A stretch of DNA of 64,000 nucleotides from Sorangium cellulosum So0157-2 (GTDB lineage: Bacteria; Myxococcota_A; Polyangia; Polyangiales; Polyangiaceae). The stretch lies in the NCBI RefSeq assembly GCF_000418325.1, contig NC_021658.1, positions 3,982,001-4,046,000 on the forward strand. The letters run 5' to 3'. Both the position numbers and the translations under genes were made by a program. Every line of letters begins with the position of its first letter. Position 1 is the stretch's first letter. Shown here one piece after another: positions 27,608 through 51,325 of this stretch. Under the pieces are notes generated by a model. The model had not been told where the DNA came from. It saw only the letters and a program-made list of their open reading frames with translations, and searched no databases.

Positions 27608-27735
27608 GTGAGGCTCCAGCGTTGATTCCCGAGATGTGCGGTGAGGGGGTGCGTAAACGTGCATAGAGCGCGTAAAGCGCGCAGAAGCGTGTAAAAGCGA
27701 CGAGGCCGCCCGCCCCCCGGCCCCGTCGCGCGCCG

Positions 27736-28326
27736 TCAGCCGAGCAGCTCTTCCCGGCTCGGCAGGTCGTCGCTCTGGCGCAGGCGCTTGATGATCTCCG
27801 CGCCGGGCGCGATCGCGGCGCAGTACGACGCCATCCACTCGAGGGAGCGCTTCTTGTCCTCCTCCTTGAGCGAGAACACGCAGTCCTCGGGGACCCAGAC
27901 CTTGTACCCGCGGAAGAACGCGTCCGCCGCCGTGGTCTGCACGCAGATCTGGGTCTGGATGCCCGTGACGAGCACCGTCTTGACGCCGAGCTCCTTGAGC
28001 TTGTCGTCGAGGGGCGTCTCGTAGAAGCCGCTGTCACGGCCCTTGACCATCACGAGGTCGGACGGATGGACGAAGTCCTTGATCAGCTCGGCGTTCGGCG
28101 TCCCCTTGATCGCGGGGATCTCCTTGCCGCGGAAGCGCCGCTGGATCTGCGGGTCGTTCGGATCGTTGATGAGCTGGAGGTGGACGACGACGTGCCCCAG
28201 GGCGCGGATGGCGCCGAGGAACATGTTGAATTGCGGCGCCACCCGGGAGAGGAGCTCGCGACCTCCAGGCATCTTGTCGATGAACTCGTACTGGAGGTCG
28301 TTGGTGAGCACGGCGATGTTGGGCAT
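27736..28326 (-). CDS. Isochorismatase-family cysteine hydrolase
   Basis: This 196-residue cytoplasmic hydrolase keeps the Asp-Lys-Cys catalytic triad of the family: Asp10 in VLTNDLQYEF, Lys95 in LVMVKGRDSGF, and Cys128 in GIQTQICVQTTAADAF. Members include nicotinamidase, N-carbamoylsarcosine amidase, ureidoacrylate amidohydrolase and isochorismatase. The GIQTQICVQTTA form fits the amide/carbamoyl hydrolase group better than true isochorismatase, but the substrate is not readable. It lies between the NRPS and hypE in the same orientation (gaps 105 and 128 bp), so it may edit or release a carbamoyl or amide group on the product or a by-product. ATG 28326 has AGAGGA just upstream. Confidence 0.88.
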   Translation of the reverse strand: MPNIAVLTNDLQYEFIDKMPGGRELLSRVAPQFNMFLGAIRALGHVVVHLQLINDPNDPQIQRRFRGKEIPAIKGTPNAELIKDFVHPSDLVMVKGRDSGFYETPLDDKLKELGVKTVLVTGIQTQICVQTTAADAFFRGYKVWVPEDCVFSLKEEDKKRSLEWMASYCAAIAPGAEIIKRLRQSDDLPSREELLG

Positions 28327-28431
28327 GATGGTCCTCTTGGATTCGGTTGATGGATTCGAGACGAGTCGGTCAAAGGTCCTTGCCGGACGCGCGCGGGTCA
28401 GCGCGGTGAGGCGCGGCGGCGCGCGCGCCGA

Positions 28432-40929
<12,498 letters not shown>

Positions 40930-40975
40930 CGAAAAGCTCCCGCGCTCTCTCGCCCTCTGCGAAGCCCGCCCGGCG

Positions 40976-41977
40976 TCAGCGCGTCATGTCGAAGAAGTCG
41001 TCGATCCACGCCACGTCGCCCGCGGCCTCGGCGCGCGCGTAGGCCCACCGCGCCACCGCGAGATCGAGGATCCCCATCCCGAACGGCGAGAACACGAGCG
41101 GCCTCGTCCGCTCTGCCGCGCACCGCCCGAGGAGCACCTCGGCGATCGTCCCCGTGACGAAGTCCCGCCGTCCGGACTCCTGCTCTGCCAGGTGGAGCGA
41201 GGTGCCGGCGCTCAGCACGTGCTCCACGCTGTCGACAACGTTGAACGAGGAGAGGACGATGCTCGGTGCCAGGTCGCGCAGCGACAGGTGCAGCACGACC
41301 GGGTTGTGGGAGAACCAGCCCGCGTCGTGGACGTGCGGCGTCGCCGCCGAGGTCGTGAAGACGAGCAGATCGCTCCGACGCACCACGGTCTCCAGGTCCT
41401 TCGCGACGCGGATCTCGCGGCGATCTCCCGGGTCGAAGGCGGCCGCGCGGAACCGCTCGGGCTCGGCGGGGTTCGTGTCGAACAGGAGCACCTCGGGGAT
41501 CTCCCAGCCGAGGCGCGACAGGAACGAGACCACGTACCGGGCGATGAGCCCCGTCCCCACGATGCCGAGCGCGCGCGCGCGCCGCCCCCCGGACAGCGCC
41601 GCCGCCGCGGAGACCGCGGACGCCGCGGTGCGCGCCGCCGAGATGATCGAGCCCTCGAGGCACGCGAACGGATACCCGTTGTCCGCGCGGTTCAGGACGA
41701 TCACCGCCGACGCCCGGGGGATGCCCTGCCGGACGTTCGCCGGATAGCTGGCGATCCACTTGATCCCCGACACGGGCTCTCCGCCGCCGAGGTGGGCCGG
41801 GAGCGCGATGATCCGCGCGTCCGGCCGGTCGGGGAAGCGGAGGAAATAGCTGTTCGGACAGACCACCTCACCGCGGTGGCCGGCGAGGTACGCGCCCTCG
41901 ACCGCCGCGACGCACTCCTCGGGGCTCTCCTCGATGAGGCGACGGATGACATTGCCAGAGACCACACCAAAGCGCAT
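40976..41977 (-). CDS. sbnB: SbnB-like dehydrogenase for L-2,3-diaminopropionate
   Basis: This 333-residue protein belongs to the ornithine cyclodeaminase/mu-crystallin superfamily, SbnB branch. It has a Rossmann motif GIVGTGLIARYVVSFL (~150) and the GIKWIASYPANVRQGIPRASAVIVLN segment typical of SbnB. Known SbnB oxidatively cleaves the SbnA product, N-(1-amino-1-carboxy-2-ethyl)-glutamate, to L-2,3-diaminopropionate and 2-oxoglutarate. The gene starts 3 bp after the SbnA stop and precedes the NRPS by 46 bp, so it supplies a building block for that synthetase. An ornithine cyclodeaminase activity is unlikely given the pairing. Confidence 0.92.
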   Translation of the reverse strand: MRFGVVSGNVIRRLIEESPEECVAAVEGAYLAGHRGEVVCPNSYFLRFPDRPDARIIALPAHLGGGEPVSGIKWIASYPANVRQGIPRASAVIVLNRADNGYPFACLEGSIISAARTAASAVSAAAALSGGRRARALGIVGTGLIARYVVSFLSRLGWEIPEVLLFDTNPAEPERFRAAAFDPGDRREIRVAKDLETVVRRSDLLVFTTSAATPHVHDAGWFSHNPVVLHLSLRDLAPSIVLSSFNVVDSVEHVLSAGTSLHLAEQESGRRDFVTGTIAEVLLGRCAAERTRPLVFSPFGMGILDLAVARWAYARAEAAGDVAWIDDFFDMTR

Positions 41978-41980
41978 CGA

Positions 41981-42946
41981 TCATCCCTCGGCGTATCGCG
42001 ACGCCCACGCAGGGTTGTAGACGGTGTCGAGATAAGGCACGCCGCGGTCCGCGCAGAGGAACAGGACCCTCGGCCTCGTGAGGCCGGTCGCCCGGCCGAA
42101 ATAGCGCTGGATCGCCGCGTAGACCGTCCCCGTCGAGCCGCCGACGAGCAGCCGGTGGCGGTCGAGCATCGTCCGGCACGCGGCGATCGACTCCACCTCT
42201 GGGACGATCACGACGTCGTCGATCAGCGCCTCTCGCAGGAGGTCGGGCACGACCCCCGCGCCGATCCCCGGGATGCGGCGCGGCCGCGGCGGGCCGCCGA
42301 AGATCACCGACCCCTCGGCGTCCACCGCGACGATCTTCACCCCGCGGAAGTGCTCCTTCAGGCGCCGCGACAGCCCGGCGACCGTCCCCGCCGAGCTCAC
42401 GGCGACGAACACGAAATCGAGCTCCGTGAACGCCTCGCAGATCTCCCGGCCCGTCGTGTGGAAATGGGCCATCATCCCATCGGGGTTCTTGTACTGGTTG
42501 GGCCAGTAGGCCTTCGGGAGCGAGGCGCAGAGCGACTGCACGCGGGCGAGCCTCGTCTTGAGGAAGCCCCCCGTGTCGTCCCGCTCCTCGACCTTCACGA
42601 CCCGCGCGCAGAGCGAGCGGAGCACGTGCTCGTTCACCGCGGAGATGTGGGGATCGATCACGGGGATGTAGTCGAGCCCGAGGAGCTGCGCGTACGCGGC
42701 GAGCGCGATGGCGAAGTTGCCGGACGACGACTCCACCACCGTCGTCAGCGGGTCGATCTCGCCGCGCTCGATCGCCGACTTCAGGATCCAGAGCGCGGGG
42801 CGGTCCTTGATGCTCCCGACCGCGCTGCAGTACTCGAGCTTGACGAAGAGCTCGAGGCGCTCGTGGTCGAGCCGCACGACCGGCGTCTCGCGGAGCATGC
42901 TGACGAGCGTGGCCGCCCGCGAGAGGAGTTGTTCTTGATGAAGCAT
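41981..42946 (-). CDS. sbnA: SbnA-like PLP-dependent synthase for diaminopropionate
   Basis: This 321-residue fold-type II PLP enzyme resembles cysteine synthase. The PLP lysine is Lys47 in VGSIKDRPALW, the substrate loop is ESSSGNFAIALA, and the phosphate loop is SSAGTVAGLSR. Known SbnA condenses O-phospho-L-serine with L-glutamate to give the precursor cleaved by SbnB. ATG 42946 is preferred: GAGGGTGG lies about ten bases upstream and the family N-terminus fits. A GTG at 42982 would add 12 residues. The direct pairing with sbnB and the NRPS is the main reason to call SbnA rather than CysK. Confidence 0.9.
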   Translation of the reverse strand: MLHQEQLLSRAATLVSMLRETPVVRLDHERLELFVKLEYCSAVGSIKDRPALWILKSAIERGEIDPLTTVVESSSGNFAIALAAYAQLLGLDYIPVIDPHISAVNEHVLRSLCARVVKVEERDDTGGFLKTRLARVQSLCASLPKAYWPNQYKNPDGMMAHFHTTGREICEAFTELDFVFVAVSSAGTVAGLSRRLKEHFRGVKIVAVDAEGSVIFGGPPRPRRIPGIGAGVVPDLLREALIDDVVIVPEVESIAACRTMLDRHRLLVGGSTGTVYAAIQRYFGRATGLTRPRVLFLCADRGVPYLDTVYNPAWASRYAEG

Positions 42947-42989
42947 GCAGGCTTTACCACCCTCAAGGCGCTGGACAGGCACCCACGAA

Positions 42990-44986
<1,997 letters not shown>

Positions 44987-44993
<7 letters not shown>

Positions 44994-46249
44994 GTTTCCT
45001 CCTTGCCGCTCGCGTTCATCGCGCCATCGAGCCACGGCGACGACGCCGCGCCGTCGAACTCGCCCTCTCCGAGCGCGCGCCGCCCGTGGGCGCGCTCGAT
45101 GACGGCGTTCACCTCCGGTCCGAGCGGGCCGAAGACGACCTCCTTGCTCAGCCGCTCGAGGACGCTGTCCCCGGCGTACGCGCGCGCGCCGACGACGCCG
45201 CGCGCCGCCGCGACGATCTCCTCGGCGCACCTCGTCCCGACGTACTTCGCCGCCCCGGCGAGCTCGTAGAGCCCCGGGAGCCGCTCGGCGCGGTCCCGCG
45301 CGCCGCGGACGGCGCCCATCGCCTCGCCCGCCTCGCGGACCGCCGCGCACGCGGCGCGGTAGCGGATCACGAGGCGCCCGACGTCGACGACCATGCCGTC
45401 CAGCTCGGCGAGCGGCGCGCCCTCCCGGGCGCGGACCGTGCGGAGGAACCGGCGCGACTCCTCGATCGCCCGGGCCGCGGCGCCGAGGTAGAGCGATGGA
45501 ATCAGCGCCTGGTGCCAGACCATCTCGAACAGGAGGAGCTGAATCACCTCCGGCGCCTGGCCGCCGAGCAGGAAATCCTCCTCTGGCACGAAGAGGTCGT
45601 GGAAGACGATCCGGCGCGTATCGGAGTCGATCATCGCGTCCGGGAACAGGTAAGGGCCGATCTCCACCGCCGCGTTGCCGCGCGGCCGCGTCATCAGGAC
45701 CGCGGGGAAGCCCTCCTCGAGCGCGGTCGTGAAGATGAGGAGATCCCCCTCGGTCGCGAGCGACGTGTACGACGCGGCGCCGCTCACCACGTATCCGCCG
45801 TCGACCTTCCGGGCCCGCGTCCCCACCGCGCCCACGCGGTCTCCGTGCACCCGCGAGTTCGTGTTGGCGACGAGCCGGCGCTCCTCGACGATCTCGGCGA
45901 GCAGCGCGCGGCGCCGCGCGTCGAGCCGCTCGTCGTCGCCGATGGGGAAGGTGGCTATCGCGGAGCTCACGTAAAAGTGGTTCTCCACCGCGAGCGCGAC
46001 CGCCGGGGAGACGCCCCCGAGCCGGTGCAGCACGTGCGCGCACGCGCGGAACAGGCCCGCCGCGTCCCCCTCGTAGACGAGCCCCAAAAACGGCAGATCC
46101 GTCGACCGGAACACCCGGTAGAAGGCCGGGAGATCCCTGTCGGCGAGCGCCTTCTTCAGCGCGTCCTCCGCGAGCTCCGTTTGCCGCGCGAGGTCGATCC
46201 GCGGGCGCGCCCGGCGCCCGGCGCCCATGATCATGTCATTCGAGCTCAC
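44987..46249 (-). CDS. Acyl-CoA dehydrogenase-like flavoprotein
   Basis: This 420-residue protein has the acyl-CoA dehydrogenase layout: an N-terminal helical domain, a beta domain (~125-225; VDGGYVVSGAASYTSLATEGDLLIF, LFVPEEDFLLGG) and a C-terminal four-helix domain (AAARGVVGARAYAGDSVLERLSKEVVFG). It should bind FAD and desaturate or oxidise an acyl or aminoacyl thioester. The usual catalytic Glu is not obvious to me. The GTG start at 46249 has AAGGAG eight bases upstream. By analogy with VioJ/CmnJ, which desaturate a ureidoalanine residue in viomycin and capreomycin, it may act on a PCP-bound diaminopropionate derivative; this is inference from context only. Confidence 0.85.
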
Positions 46250-46309
46250 CGCTCTTCTCCTTGCATCCGTGCTGTTTCAACCCCGCGATCCCGGCCGGCC
46301 GGCGCGCGC

Positions 46310-48283
46310 TCACGCGCGCTCGGCCGGCGCGAGCCGGATGAGCCGCTCCGTCCAGAGGGCCCAGAGCTCGCCCGCGACCTCGGCCCCCGCGCCGCCTTGC
46401 AGCGCCGCGACGGGTCGGCTCCCGTCGGCCTTCGCCAGCACGTCGTACGCAGATCGCGAGATCTTGCGGCGGATCCCGCGGTCGTAGCTCGTCCGCAGCT
46501 CCCACGCGTCGCCCGGGCGCGCGCCGTCGTGCCACCCGCGCGTGCGGACCAGCTGGGTCGAGCGCGGGAGCGACACGGCCATGCCGAGCCTGTCCTCGAC
46601 CGACGCGCTCTTCTTGCGGACGAGCACGTCGTCCACGAAGGCGGCCTCGAGGCCGCTCGTGAGCAGCAGCGCGACGACGTCGTCGACGGTCTCGGCCGGC
46701 GGCTCCGCGCCGTCGTCGAGCGACGTCACGAGCAGCGCGCCGACCCCGGAGCGCTCCTTGAACGCGCCGAGCAGCGCGAACAGCCGGGGATCCGCCGCCT
46801 CGAGGACCACCCGCGCGCGGACCGTGCCGCCCTCGTGCAGCGCCGCGGCGAGCGCCGCCTGGCGCTCGCGCCGGACGCGGAGGGCGAAGCTCTTCCACGA
46901 GAGCTGCTCCGCCGGGCACGGCAGCATCAGGCACTCGGCCGCGTCCTCGGCGAGCATCGCGACCGAGATCGGCCGGTGCGGCGCGCGCCGCTTCATCGCG
47001 TTCAGCGCCGCCCGCCGCCGCTCGTCCCGCGGATCCGCGACGATCACGCGGCGCCCGAGCGCCACGAGCCCCATCTCCGAGCGGCCGTTCGCCCAGCCGA
47101 GGGCGGCGCCGCCCTCGATGAGCGCGGCGGCCTCGCGGGCCGGCGCGGCGCTGCGCTCGGCCGTCACGAAGGCGCCCCAGCGGCGCAGCGCGGGGAGCGC
47201 CGCGTCGGCGGTGCCGAGGTCCGTCCCCCAGGCCACGTGATCGAGCGGGGCGCGGCGCGGCGGCGCGTCGGCCGCGTAGAGCGCGGCCCCGAGGGCGCAG
47301 CCGGCGTCGTGCGCGGCGGGCTGGACGAACACCTCGTCGAACAGGCCGCTCGCGAGGACACGGGAGTTGACGGCGCAGATCTGCGCGCCCCCTCCGGCCA
47401 GGCACAGCTGCCGGACGCCGCTCGCGGTCCGGTGGTGGCGCAGCACGTGGAGCACGATCTCGGAGATCGCCTCTTCGAGCGCGGCGATCACGTCCTTGTG
47501 CGCCTGCTCGACCGGCTCGCCGCGCAGCCTGCCCGGCGCCTTCGAGACCACGGCGGCGAGGCGCTGAAACGCGAGGTCGTAGTCGCCGTCCGGCAGCAGC
47601 CTGTACACCTCGCGCATGGCGGCGCGGTGCACGGCCGGGTCGCCGTGCGGGGCGAGCTCCATCGCCTCGGCCTCCTCGAAGGGGCTGTACCCGAGCGCTC
47701 GGATCGTGCGGTGGCACAGCTCGCCGAGCGATTTCTGCGGCGAGAAGGCCGCGAGCTCCGTGAGGCACGACCGGGAGCCGCGGGCCCGTGTCCCGGTGAA
47801 GACCCCGCCCTCGTTGTCGATGACGTAGACGAGCGACCGCTCGAAGCCCGACATCGCCGCCGCGCTCACCGCGTGCGTCAGCCGGTGCGGCACGAAGACG
47901 ATCCGCTCCGGATCGATCGCGCACTTCATCTCTCGCTGGATGGCCGCCTGGAGCAGGCCGCGCGCGTCGGGGACGCCGGCGAGCTCGGGGAACGCCGCGC
48001 GCAGGCGCCCGACGAGGAAATTGGCCGTCTCCTCGCTCGAGTAATACGCGATCCGGTCCACGTCCTGGAGGGCGACGCCCCGCTGCCGCAGGCAGGCCCG
48101 CAGCGCGTCGAACGGGAACTTGTTCGTCCGGCGGACGCGGTTCAGCCGCTCTTCCTCGACCGCGGCCACCACCTGCCCGTCCTCGACCAGCACGGCCGCC
48201 GCGTCGTACGTGAAGTATTGCGGCGCGTCGTAACGGCAGTCGTAGACGGGATCCAAGCCTCCGGCGAGGCCCAGAGTCAGCAT
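46310..48283 (-). CDS. NodU-type carbamoyltransferase paralogue, catalytically degenerate
   Basis: This 657-residue protein is collinear with the intact carbamoyltransferase at 42990..44993 (shared MLTLGL-GGL, EEERLNR, DVDRIAYYSSEE, QPAAHDAGCALGAALY) and shares its PqqD-like C-terminal extension. Key positions have changed: AIDGSGD is VIDNEGG, GGVAHN is GGGAQI, EFGPRALG is EMGLVALG, KKREAYRPFAP is KRRAPHRPISV, and LLNTSFN is LLVTSLD. The HxxxH metal pair remains (PHRLTHA). It is probably inactive or altered and may serve as a partner or scaffold. ATG 48283 was chosen: GGAGG lies five bases upstream and it matches the paralogue's start; ATG 48295 lacks a site. It is the first gene after the sigma-54 promoter. 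Confidence 0.85.
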   Translation of the reverse strand: MLTLGLAGGLDPVYDCRYDAPQYFTYDAAAVLVEDGQVVAAVEEERLNRVRRTNKFPFDALRACLRQRGVALQDVDRIAYYSSEETANFLVGRLRAAFPELAGVPDARGLLQAAIQREMKCAIDPERIVFVPHRLTHAVSAAAMSGFERSLVYVIDNEGGVFTGTRARGSRSCLTELAAFSPQKSLGELCHRTIRALGYSPFEEAEAMELAPHGDPAVHRAAMREVYRLLPDGDYDLAFQRLAAVVSKAPGRLRGEPVEQAHKDVIAALEEAISEIVLHVLRHHRTASGVRQLCLAGGGAQICAVNSRVLASGLFDEVFVQPAAHDAGCALGAALYAADAPPRRAPLDHVAWGTDLGTADAALPALRRWGAFVTAERSAAPAREAAALIEGGAALGWANGRSEMGLVALGRRVIVADPRDERRRAALNAMKRRAPHRPISVAMLAEDAAECLMLPCPAEQLSWKSFALRVRRERQAALAAALHEGGTVRARVVLEAADPRLFALLGAFKERSGVGALLVTSLDDGAEPPAETVDDVVALLLTSGLEAAFVDDVLVRKKSASVEDRLGMAVSLPRSTQLVRTRGWHDGARPGDAWELRTSYDRGIRRKISRSAYDVLAKADGSRPVAALQGGAGAEVAGELWALWTERLIRLAPAERA

Positions 48284-48352
48284 GCGCTCCTCCATCCTTC
48301 GGTTGGGACGTTCGCCGTCCTGTTCGTCGGTTTCGTCTTGTTCGTCCCTACG

Positions 48353-48368
48353 GCAAACGCTGTACCAG
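48353..48368 (-). promoter_or_regulatory. Sigma-54 (-24/-12) promoter of the biosynthetic operon
   Basis: On the minus strand the sequence reads CTGGTACAGCGTTTGC, with GG and GC separated by exactly ten bases, matching the sigma-54 consensus TGGCAC-N5-TTGC. It reads leftward into the carbamoyltransferase-first operon and would give a leader of roughly 55-60 bases. The gene immediately upstream encodes a sigma-54 activator, which supports function. Three TTCGTC-type repeats lie downstream of the presumed start site (48320..48347). Confidence 0.8.
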
Positions 48369-48420
48369 CGAGCCGTGCGGACATTCCGGCGGATGGCATC
48401 GGGCGGGCGCGATCGTTTTG

Positions 48421-49482
48421 TTAGAACTCTTTAAGAAGCCGGAGAAACGTGGAGCGATAGGGGGCGAGCGAGGCGCGGATCTTCTCCGAGGTGCGCTCGA
48501 GGCTGTCGGCGCTCTGGAGGTCCTTCGGCTTGATGCCGAGCTTTGCCAGGCGGCTGTAAACGTACGGTAACGAGCGGTTCATCCTCCGCGACAGCTCGCG
48601 CGCGCTCCTCGTCTCCCTCGCGCACTTCAAGAACAGGAGATCGTCGAGCTTCTCGATCTCTTGCGGTTGAAGCTGCGGGGCCGCGGCGGCGTCGTCCGCG
48701 AGCTCGCCCTGCTGGGCCAGGAGGTCGAGCGCGCACGCGGCCCGCCAGTTCTCCTCGACGGTCCGCTCCGGGTCTCGCACGAGGAAATACCGCTCGACGG
48801 CGTTGCGGAGCTCTCGGACATTGCCCCTGTAAACACCGCTGCTCGCGAGCTCGCCCAGGGCGCTCACCTCGCGCGCGGAGGCGGCCGCGCGGTAGCGCTC
48901 GCTCATCTCCACGGCGAGCACCCGCGTGAGGACGCGCAGATCGTCCCTGCTCGGCGGCGGCACGACGATCGTGAACACGCTGAGCCGGAAGAACAGGTCG
49001 GACCGGAACGTCGTGTCGAGCCCGGCGGCGAGATCGCGGTTCGTGGCCGCGAGGATGCGGACGTCCACGCTCTTCTCCTCGCAGCCGCCCACGGGCCAGA
49101 ACGAGCCGTCCGCGAGGAAGCGGAGGAGCTTCGCCTGCGCCTCCGTCGGCAGCTCGCCGATCTCGTCGAGGAACAGGCTGCCCCCGGAGGCGAGCTCCAC
49201 GACGCCGCGCTTCGAGGCCGTCGCCCCCGTGTAGGCGCCGCGCACGTGGCCGAACAGCTCGCTCTCGAAGAGCGTCTGCGTCAGCGCAGCGCAGTTGACC
49301 GTGATGAGCCGGTGCTTCGAGCGCCTGCTGTGCTGGTGGATGTCGCGCGCGAGGATGTCCTTCCCCGCTCCGGTCGGCCCGACGATGAGGACCGAGCAGT
49401 CCGCGGACGCGGCCTGCTTCGCGTACTGAAGGGCCCTGCGCCGTGCGTCTGAGTGCGCGACGAATCTCCAAGAGCTGGTCAT
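48421..49482 (-). CDS. Sigma-54-dependent transcriptional activator lacking a sensory domain
   Basis: This 353-residue AAA+ enhancer-binding protein begins directly with its ATPase domain: Walker A GPTGAGKD (35-42), the sigma-54 contact loop GAYTGA (82-87, a Tyr variant of GAFTGA), Walker B SLFLDEIGELP (~102-112), and the arginine finger region FRSDLFFRLSVF. The C-terminus has a Fis-like helix-turn-helix (SARELSRRMNRSLPYVYSRLAKLGIKP). There is no N-terminal receiver, GAF or PAS domain, so activity may be set by expression level or by a partner. ATG 49482 has AGGAG eight bases upstream. It should activate the sigma-54 promoter just downstream of its own gene and so the NRPS operon. Confidence 0.93.
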   Translation of the reverse strand: MTSSWRFVAHSDARRRALQYAKQAASADCSVLIVGPTGAGKDILARDIHQHSRRSKHRLITVNCAALTQTLFESELFGHVRGAYTGATASKRGVVELASGGSLFLDEIGELPTEAQAKLLRFLADGSFWPVGGCEEKSVDVRILAATNRDLAAGLDTTFRSDLFFRLSVFTIVVPPPSRDDLRVLTRVLAVEMSERYRAAASAREVSALGELASSGVYRGNVRELRNAVERYFLVRDPERTVEENWRAACALDLLAQQGELADDAAAAPQLQPQEIEKLDDLLFLKCARETRSARELSRRMNRSLPYVYSRLAKLGIKPKDLQSADSLERTSEKIRASLAPYRSTFLRLLKEF

Positions 49483-49779
49483 CAATGCATCTCCTGATTC
49501 TGTAGGACGAGCGCTGCTTGTCTGGCGCCGCCCGCACGGGCGGGGCCATTGCAAACATATCGCAGCTCGCCTAGCGCCTTCGGCCTCTCACCGAGCGAGG
49601 GGGCGCGGCCGGGCACCGATACAGGAAACTTCTCGACACGGATGGCGCGGGCGACGGCGGCGGGGCGCCGAGCGGCGCGTCATCGCATCTGGGAGGAATC
49701 TGGGAGGACGGGAGAGCGGAGGCGAGGCCCCGCGCGCGGCGCCGGGAGGACCTCCCGCGGCGCCGTGGCGGCGGAGGGC
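49483..49779. other. Intergenic region upstream of the activator gene
   Basis: No gene is supported in this 297-bp gap between recQ and the activator, both on the minus strand. It contains a hairpin with 7-bp arms CCGCCCG/CGGGCGG (49528..49543) in the activator's leader, and a direct repeat of ATCTGGGAGGA around 49690-49715. A TTTGCAA motif resembles a sigma-54 -12 element, but the matching GG at -24 is lacking. Confidence 0.3.
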
Positions 49780-51324
49780 TCAGGGCGCGGCGGAGGCCGT
49801 CAGGCGGTCGACCACGGCGCGGTTCGAGTCGTCCGTGTGCCGGCAGTTGTCGCAGCGGCCGCAGTCGGGCGCGCCCTCTCCGGCCGCGGCCTCGCCGGGC
49901 TCCTCGAAATAGGCCTTCAGGGCCGCCATCCGGCACGACGGGCTCTCGGCGTAGCGCATCACCGCCTCGAGCCGCTCGCGGTCGCCCGCGCGCCGCTCTT
50001 CATAGGCCTTGAGGAACGCGTCGAGCTCCGCCTCGTCGGCGAAGTCGCGCAGCCGGCGCACGCCGCGGCTCCGGTCGACGATGCCGGCGGCCTCGAGCAG
50101 CGCCACCACGACCTTCACCTTGCGCTCGGGCAGGTCCGCGACCTCCGCCAGCGCCTTCACCGGCACCCCCGCCCGCCGCTTGCCCTCGGCCCGCTGCGCC
50201 TCGAGGCGGCCCAGGGTCTCGTAGACTCGGTAGCTCTCGTCGGGGCGCGGGTACTTGCCCCCGAGGAAGAACGCCTGGATGCGCCGGTCCTCCACGCGGT
50301 ACAGCAGGACGCCGCGCGCCGGGCGGCCGTCGCGCCCGGCGCGCCCGGCCTCCTGATAATAGCTCTCCAGCGAGTCGGGGAAGTGGTAGTGGACGACGTA
50401 GCGGATATCGGGCTTGTCGATGCCGAGGCCGAACGCCTTCGTGGCGACGATGAGGCGGTACTCGTCGCCCATGAACCGCTGCTGGGTCTCCTCCCGCTCC
50501 CTCGGGCGCATCTGCCCGTGGTAGCGGCCCACCGAGATCCCTTGATCCGCGAGCCACCGGTGGAGATCGTTCGCGGTCCGGACCGTCGCCGTGTACGCGA
50601 TCCCGACGCCGCGCTCCTCCTCGAGCACGCGCAGGAGCCGCTCGCGCTTCTTCTCCTCGTTCGGCGTGCGGATCACCTCGAGCGACAGCTGCGGGCGGTC
50701 GATGCCGGTGTTCACGACCGCCGCCGCCCGCATGCCGAGCTGCTCCACGATGTCGCTCGCCACCTCGGGCGTCGCCGTCGCCGTGAGGGCCAGCACCGGC
50801 GGCCGCCCGAGCGCGGCGATCGCGTCGCGGAGCCCGAGGTACGCAGGCCGGAAGTCGTGGCCCCACTGCGAGACGCAGTGCGCCTCGTCGACCACGAAGA
50901 GCGACACGCCCGAGCGCCGGAGCAGGTCGATGTACTCCGGGTTCTCGAGCCGCTCCGGCGTCACGTAGACGAGCGGGAGATCGCCGCTCTGGATCCCCTG
51001 GGCCGCCTCCCGCTCCTCGGCCGTGGTCAGCGTGGAGTTGAGCTTTGCAGCAGGGATGTCCGCCTGCGCCAGCTTCTCCTGCTGATCCTGCATCAGCGAG
51101 ATGAGCGGCGAGACGACCACGGCCGGGCGCGGCAGCAGGAGCGCCGGCAGCTGATAGCAGAGCGATTTGCCCGCCCCCGTCGGCAGGAGCCCCAGGGCGT
51201 CTCGCCCGGCGAGCGCCGCCTCGATGAGCTCACGCTGGCCCGGCCGGAAGGTCTTCACGCCGAACCGCTCGCGCGCCATGTGCCGGATCTCTTGCCAGCT
51301 CGGCGCGCCACGCCGTTGTTCCAT
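49780..51324 (-). CDS. recQ: RecQ-type ATP-dependent DNA helicase
   Basis: This 514-residue 3'-5' superfamily 2 helicase unwinds DNA in repair. Motifs in order are FRPGQRELI (motif 0), LPTGAGKSLCYQLPA (Walker A), VVDEAHCVSQWGHDFRPAY (DEAH), LTATATPEV (III), YHGQM, and YYQEAGRAGRDGRP (VI). A zinc-binding set follows (CRMAALKAYF, CGRCDNC), and then the protein stops, so the HRDC domain and much of the RQC region are missing; short RecQ forms like this exist. The start is uncertain: ATG 51324 lies immediately downstream of a large perfect hairpin, and ATG 51336 lies inside the hairpin arm. Neither has a ribosome site. It is divergent from treY. Confidence 0.93.
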   Translation of the reverse strand: MEQRRGAPSWQEIRHMARERFGVKTFRPGQRELIEAALAGRDALGLLPTGAGKSLCYQLPALLLPRPAVVVSPLISLMQDQQEKLAQADIPAAKLNSTLTTAEEREAAQGIQSGDLPLVYVTPERLENPEYIDLLRRSGVSLFVVDEAHCVSQWGHDFRPAYLGLRDAIAALGRPPVLALTATATPEVASDIVEQLGMRAAAVVNTGIDRPQLSLEVIRTPNEEKKRERLLRVLEEERGVGIAYTATVRTANDLHRWLADQGISVGRYHGQMRPREREETQQRFMGDEYRLIVATKAFGLGIDKPDIRYVVHYHFPDSLESYYQEAGRAGRDGRPARGVLLYRVEDRRIQAFFLGGKYPRPDESYRVYETLGRLEAQRAEGKRRAGVPVKALAEVADLPERKVKVVVALLEAAGIVDRSRGVRRLRDFADEAELDAFLKAYEERRAGDRERLEAVMRYAESPSCRMAALKAYFEEPGEAAAGEGAPDCGRCDNCRHTDDSNRAVVDRLTASAAP

Positions 51325-51325
51325 T

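Noticed and set aside
49545..49575. Sigma-54 promoter upstream of the activator gene
   Set aside because: A TTTGCAA -12-like element is present, but the dinucleotide ten bases upstream is TG, not GG.
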